A stretch of 64,000 nucleotides of DNA from Brevibacterium marinum (GTDB lineage Bacteria > Actinomycetota > Actinomycetes > Actinomycetales > Brevibacteriaceae): positions 3,658,001 through 3,722,000 of the forward strand of contig NZ_JAATJN010000001.1 of NCBI RefSeq assembly GCF_011927955.1, read 5' to 3'. The translations under genes were made by a program, and so were the position numbers. How positions within the stretch are numbered: position 1 is the stretch's first letter; the number at the start of each line of letters is the position of its first letter. Below are positions 60,697 to 64,000 of this stretch, one piece after another. The notes below the pieces were generated by a model that was given only the letters and a program-made list of their open reading frames with translations, was not told the origin of the DNA and searched no databases.

Positions 60697-63170
60697 ACCT
60701 GCTCCTGGACTTTGACAGGGGTGAGATGGTCGCCGGACTGCGCGGGATCGATGCCGAGCTGGTCCAGCAGGTCCTCTGCCGCCGCGGTGCCGAGCTCATC
60801 GGCCACGCGGGCGAGCTCCTTCGCGGTGATCGAGAGCTGGCTCGCAGCGCCCGAGTCCAGATCCACGTCGGGGGTGAGGGGCATCGGTGTGCTCTTGCGA
60901 GTCCGGGCGAGGTTGCCGTCGTCATCGGCCATGACCGCGTCGACGACGAAGTCCGAGCCCTCGATCTTCGCCAGGGCGCCGATGGGTGCCGAACATCCGG
61001 CCTCCGCGCGGGAGAGGATCGCCCTTTCGCAGGTCACGGACAGGTCGGTGGTCTCGTCGTGGAGGCGTTTGAGCTTCTCGCGCACCTCGGCGTCGGCGGC
61101 CATCACCTCGTCGTCGACGGCGTAAGGGCTGTCCGCACCGCGGGTCTCGACGGCCAGGGCTCCCTGCCCGGGGGCGGGAAGCATCGTGGTGAAGTCGAGC
61201 AGGTCGGTGGCTTCGGCCAAGCGGCCGATGCGTCGCACACCGGCAGACGCGAGCACCACGGCGTCGAGGCGTCCGTCGCGGACGTGGGCGATGCGGGTGT
61301 CGACGTTTCCGCGCACCCCGCGAACCTCGATGTCGGGGCGGGCGGAACGCAGCTGCACGGCACGCCGTGGTGATCCGGTGCCGACGACGCTGCCTGCGGG
61401 CAGCTGCGCGAAGCTGAGACCGTCACGACCGATGAGGACATCGGCAGGGTCGACACGCGGCGGGATGGCCGCCATCTGGATGCCCGCCTCGGGAGTGGTG
61501 GGCAGATCCTTGAGCGAGTGCACGGCGATGTCGATCTTGCCCTGGTGGAGTGCCTGACGGACGGCGGAGACGAAGACTCCCGTGCCGCCGAATCCGGTCA
61601 AGGGCGACATGTTGACGTCGCCTTCGGTCACGACCTCGACTATCTCGACGCGCCAGCCGGTCAGTGCGGCCAGCTGATGGGCGATCGCGGTGGACTGGGA
61701 GCGCGCGAGCTTCGACCGGCGGGTGCCCAGGCGGATCGTGCGGCCGGAGAAGTGCTCGGGCTCGACGATGTCGAGGGTGTGGTCGGCGACGGGACGCACG
61801 CCGTCGGCTTCGACGTGGCTAGCGCTCGAGGCCGTGGCTACCTTGGTCTCGGGCTGCGTGATGGCGTGGGCGACTTTGTTCGTCGGCAGGTCGAAGAGCT
61901 GCATGAGCGCCTGCGCGTAGTCGATCTCGGAATCGGTCACGGCCAGTTCCTTGACCTTGACCGTCGGTGTGTGGATGAGCTTCTCGGCGACGCGGTGCAG
62001 CGACTTGCGGATCTCGCCGAAGGCCTTGTCGTCGATCTCGGCGCCGATCTTCTTCTCCAGGCGCTGTGTCTCCGCGGCGAGCACGTCCTTCGCGTGGCTG
62101 CGCAGGGCCGTGACCGTGGGTGCCACGGATCGTTCCTTGGCGCCGGAGGCGAGCTTGCCCAACTCCTCCTGAATGATCGCACGCACCGCTTCGACGGTCT
62201 CGACGACCGCGGCATCTCGATCCTTCGCGGAGTTGGTGAGCATGGTCCGGATCTCGCCGAGGCCGAAGAGCGCGACGTGTTCGAACTCGCGGACGGTGGG
62301 ATCGATGTCGTGAGGCAGGGCGAGGTCGACGAAGGCCTTGTTCGCTGCGCCCTTGGGGTTCTGGGACAGTCCGGCCTGGATGTCCTCGCGGGTGACGACG
62401 ACGCCCCTGGCTCCGGTGCAGGAGATGATGAGGTCCGCGTCGGCGATCTCCTCGGCCAGGATCCTCGAGCTCAGTTCCCGGGCGCGTCCGCCCACCTCGG
62501 CGACGAGGCGCTCGGCCTTGTCCACGGTCCGATTGAGCACAGTGGTCTGGGCCACGCCTTCCTTGTGCAGACCCGAAACGACTAGGCCTGACATGGCGCC
62601 GGCACCGATGACCAGCGCGTTCGCGGCCCGCAGCGAACCGACGTGGGCCTGTGAGGCTTCGAGTGCGGCGGAGAAGAGCGAACGGGCGACCTCGTCGAGA
62701 CCGGTCTCGGAGTGGGCCCTCTTGCCCACACGCAGGCTCTGCTGCAGGGCGTGGGAGAGGTCGGAGGTCAGCGCCTCCGCCTGCAGCGAGTCGGTGAACG
62801 TCGCACGCAGCTGTCCCAGGATCTGGGCTTCGCCGATCGCCATCGAGTCGAGACCGCAGGCGACCTTGAGCAGGTGCTCCAGAGCCTGGGTGTCGTAGTG
62901 TGCGTAGAAGTGGCCCGCGATGTCCTGCCACTCTTTGTCGATCGAGGACACGAGGGCGTTGCCGAGGTCGGCGAGCCCACCGTGGAATGCGGTGACATCG
63001 GCGATGAGCTCGAGGCGGTTGCACGTCGAGAGGACGGCGATTCCTTCGACGTTGTCACCGGCCAGGGCGTCGGCGCGCAGCGCGCCGACCTCACCGGCTC
63101 CGAATGCGAGAGCGTCCAACATGTCGATCGGGGCCGACTGATGGGAAATGCCGAGAACCAAGAGAGTCAA
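60693..63170 (-). CDS. hemA-hemC: Fused glutamyl-tRNA reductase (HemA) and porphobilinogen deaminase (HemC)
   Basis: One uninterrupted 825-residue frame. Residues 1-440 or so are HemA: LVLGISHQSAPIDML, VLSTCNRLELI with catalytic Cys50, GLDSMAIGEAQILGQ, NALVIGAGAMSGLV (NADPH site) and the C-terminal dimer helices. A linker of about 35 residues follows. From about 475, HemC begins with IRLGTRRSKLARSQS, then HSLKDLPT, TGSPRRAVQLRSARPD, RGNVDTR, PAPGQGALAVE and the cofactor Cys in SRAEAGCSAPIGAL. All key residues of both enzymes are present, so both activities are expected. It overlaps rex and hemD by 4 bp each. Confidence 0.95.
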   Translation of the reverse strand: MTLLVLGISHQSAPIDMLDALAFGAGEVGALRADALAGDNVEGIAVLSTCNRLELIADVTAFHGGLADLGNALVSSIDKEWQDIAGHFYAHYDTQALEHLLKVACGLDSMAIGEAQILGQLRATFTDSLQAEALTSDLSHALQQSLRVGKRAHSETGLDEVARSLFSAALEASQAHVGSLRAANALVIGAGAMSGLVVSGLHKEGVAQTTVLNRTVDKAERLVAEVGGRARELSSRILAEEIADADLIISCTGARGVVVTREDIQAGLSQNPKGAANKAFVDLALPHDIDPTVREFEHVALFGLGEIRTMLTNSAKDRDAAVVETVEAVRAIIQEELGKLASGAKERSVAPTVTALRSHAKDVLAAETQRLEKKIGAEIDDKAFGEIRKSLHRVAEKLIHTPTVKVKELAVTDSEIDYAQALMQLFDLPTNKVAHAITQPETKVATASSASHVEADGVRPVADHTLDIVEPEHFSGRTIRLGTRRSKLARSQSTAIAHQLAALTGWRVEIVEVVTEGDVNMSPLTGFGGTGVFVSAVRQALHQGKIDIAVHSLKDLPTTPEAGIQMAAIPPRVDPADVLIGRDGLSFAQLPAGSVVGTGSPRRAVQLRSARPDIEVRGVRGNVDTRIAHVRDGRLDAVVLASAGVRRIGRLAEATDLLDFTTMLPAPGQGALAVETRGADSPYAVDDEVMAADAEVREKLKRLHDETTDLSVTCERAILSRAEAGCSAPIGALAKIEGSDFVVDAVMADDDGNLARTRKSTPMPLTPDVDLDSGAASQLSITAKELARVADELGTAAAEDLLDQLGIDPAQSGDHLTPVKVQEQV

Positions 63171-63862
63171 TTCCTGTGCTCCTCAAAACCTGGATTGACC
63201 GGTGCCGAATCAAGCGCCGAATAGTATGCGAGTACTTGCAGCTCACTGGCCAGATCGACTTGGTGCACGCGGACCGAGTCCGGGGCGTCGAGCACGGTGG
63301 GTGCGAAGTTCAGGATTCCGCGCACGCCTGCATCGGCGGCGATGTGCGCCGCCGCTGGTGCCGCGGATGCGGGTACTGCCATGACGACGAGGTCGATGTC
63401 CTCGGGCCAGGTGGGCAGCTCACTGAGGTGCGAGACCGGCAGGGTGCCGATCACGGTTCCGATCTTGGACTCATCGGTGTCGAAGATCGCGGTGAGTGAG
63501 AGACCACGGCGCCGGAAGCCCGCGTAGTCGGCCAGGGCCGAGCCGAGCCGTCCGGCTCCGATGATGGCCACGGTGCGCGCCCGGTCGAGACCGAGGAAGC
63601 TGCGCAGACTCGAGGCCAGGTCCTCACAGGTGTAGCCGACTCCGCGCCGACCCGAACGCCCCAACTGGGACAGGTCCTTGCGCAGAACCGACGACGACAC
63701 GCCGCTGCGGGCAGCCAACGCCTCCGAGGAGATGGTCGACTGGCCCGTCGCGGCGATCGTCTCGACCGTCTGCAGGTAGATCGGGAGTCGGGCGATGACG
63801 CGTTCGGGCACGTCCTTGCGAACGACACCCTCAAGACTGTTGGCGGACAGAATCTCGCCCAC
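63167..63862 (-). CDS. rex: Redox-sensing transcriptional repressor Rex
   Basis: Binds NADH/NAD+ and represses respiratory and fermentative genes when NADH is high, 231 residues. The winged-helix part has RLPIYLQTVETIA, SEALAARSGVSSSVLRKDLSQLG. The Rossmann part has VAIIGAGRLGSALADY and LNFAPTVLDAPDSV. Rex heads the heme operon in Streptomyces too. The GTG start at 63860-63862 has GGAG 12 bp upstream, a rather long spacing. Confidence 0.95.
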   Translation of the reverse strand: MGEILSANSLEGVVRKDVPERVIARLPIYLQTVETIAATGQSTISSEALAARSGVSSSVLRKDLSQLGRSGRRGVGYTCEDLASSLRSFLGLDRARTVAIIGAGRLGSALADYAGFRRRGLSLTAIFDTDESKIGTVIGTLPVSHLSELPTWPEDIDLVVMAVPASAAPAAAHIAADAGVRGILNFAPTVLDAPDSVRVHQVDLASELQVLAYYSALDSAPVNPGFEEHRN

Positions 63863-63889
63863 GAAAACGCGTCACTCCTTCAATCGATC

Positions 63890-64000
63890 TCATGCGCCCA
63901 GAGCCTCGATGGCCCTCGACAGCCGGTCCGCATCCACCCGATGGAAACTGTGCTGACGCCCGTCGAGCAGGACGACCGGGACGTCCCAGCCGTACTGTCC
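63890..64000 (-). CDS. Glutaredoxin-like protein, C-terminal fragment
   Basis: Only the last 36 residues are inside the window, ending at a TGA (63890-63892). They read GQYGWDVPVVLLDGRQHS followed by a short helix region ending EALGA. VPVVLLDG fits the cis-Pro segment of glutaredoxin/DUF836 proteins, which often precede rex-hemA in actinobacteria. The active site lies beyond the right edge, so the family call is tentative. Confidence 0.6.
   Translation of the reverse strand, partial: GQYGWDVPVVLLDGRQHSFHRVDADRLSRAIEALGA

Overview
The window is a high-GC, gene-dense chromosomal segment of an actinobacterium, most likely Brevibacterium or a close relative in the Micrococcales. This rests on gene order and content, not on a database match. 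The order tRNA-Trp, secE, nusG, rplK, rplA next to MaoC/HadA-HadB-type dehydratase genes is a typical actinobacterial arrangement. A menaquinone cluster, an APS-reductase type sulfate assimilation operon and a rex-heme-cytochrome c biogenesis block also fit. I see no CRISPR array, rRNA gene, transposase or prophage.

Layout. (1) 1-6.5 kb, all minus strand: partial rplA, rplK, nusG, secE, tRNA-Trp, a membrane-anchored metallophosphoesterase, murB and two MaoC-fold dehydratase genes. (2) 6.5-12.5 kb: an ATP-grasp ligase-like gene and a NylB-type serine hydrolase (plus strand), then an MFS exporter and an FAD amine/amino-acid oxidase (minus strand). (3) 12.5-21.7 kb, minus strand: sulfate assimilation and siroheme genes (cysI-cysH-cysD-cysN-cobA-ferredoxin-fprA), mostly with stop/start overlaps, preceded by a CbiX-type chelatase and an aldo/keto reductase. 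(4) 21.8-31.5 kb: housekeeping and small genes, three tRNA genes (Met, Thr, Tyr), a cation/proton antiporter with an M20 amidohydrolase, yajQ, a metE cut off after its N-terminal domain, and a RelA/SpoT-synthetase protein with an S1/OB-like tail. (5) 31.5-37.3 kb: a second copy of fprA, apparently identical at DNA level to the first, a RarD-like transporter, a YtrA-type regulator with its ABC transporter, and a DUF318 permease. (6) 37.3-50.5 kb: menaquinone synthesis (polyprenyl synthase, geranylgeranyl reductase, menG, menF, menD, menC, menB, menE, menA) on both strands, interrupted by a secreted-type esterase and a lipoprotein. (7) 50.4-64 kb: two small membrane proteins, then a long minus-strand block: a glutaredoxin-like end, rex, a fused hemA-hemC, hemD, hemB, a MarR regulator, hemL, a histidine phosphatase, resA, ccdA, resB and ccsB.

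How it fits together. Region 3 makes sulfide from sulfate. CysD/CysN make APS, CysH reduces it to sulfite, and CysI reduces sulfite using siroheme and reduced ferredoxin; FprA plus the ferredoxin can supply electrons, and CobA plus the CbiX-type protein supply siroheme. Regions 6 and 7 build the respiratory chain: menaquinone, heme, and the system II cytochrome c assembly machinery, with the NADH/NAD sensor Rex at the head of the heme block.

Most unusual: the hemA-hemC fusion; the 1,367-bp fprA duplication 19 kb apart; the truncated metE; a homopolymer frameshift in geranylgeranyl reductase; and short tandem repeats that expand coding regions (CbiX, MenC, ResA) or repeat a gene's 3' end (MFS gene).
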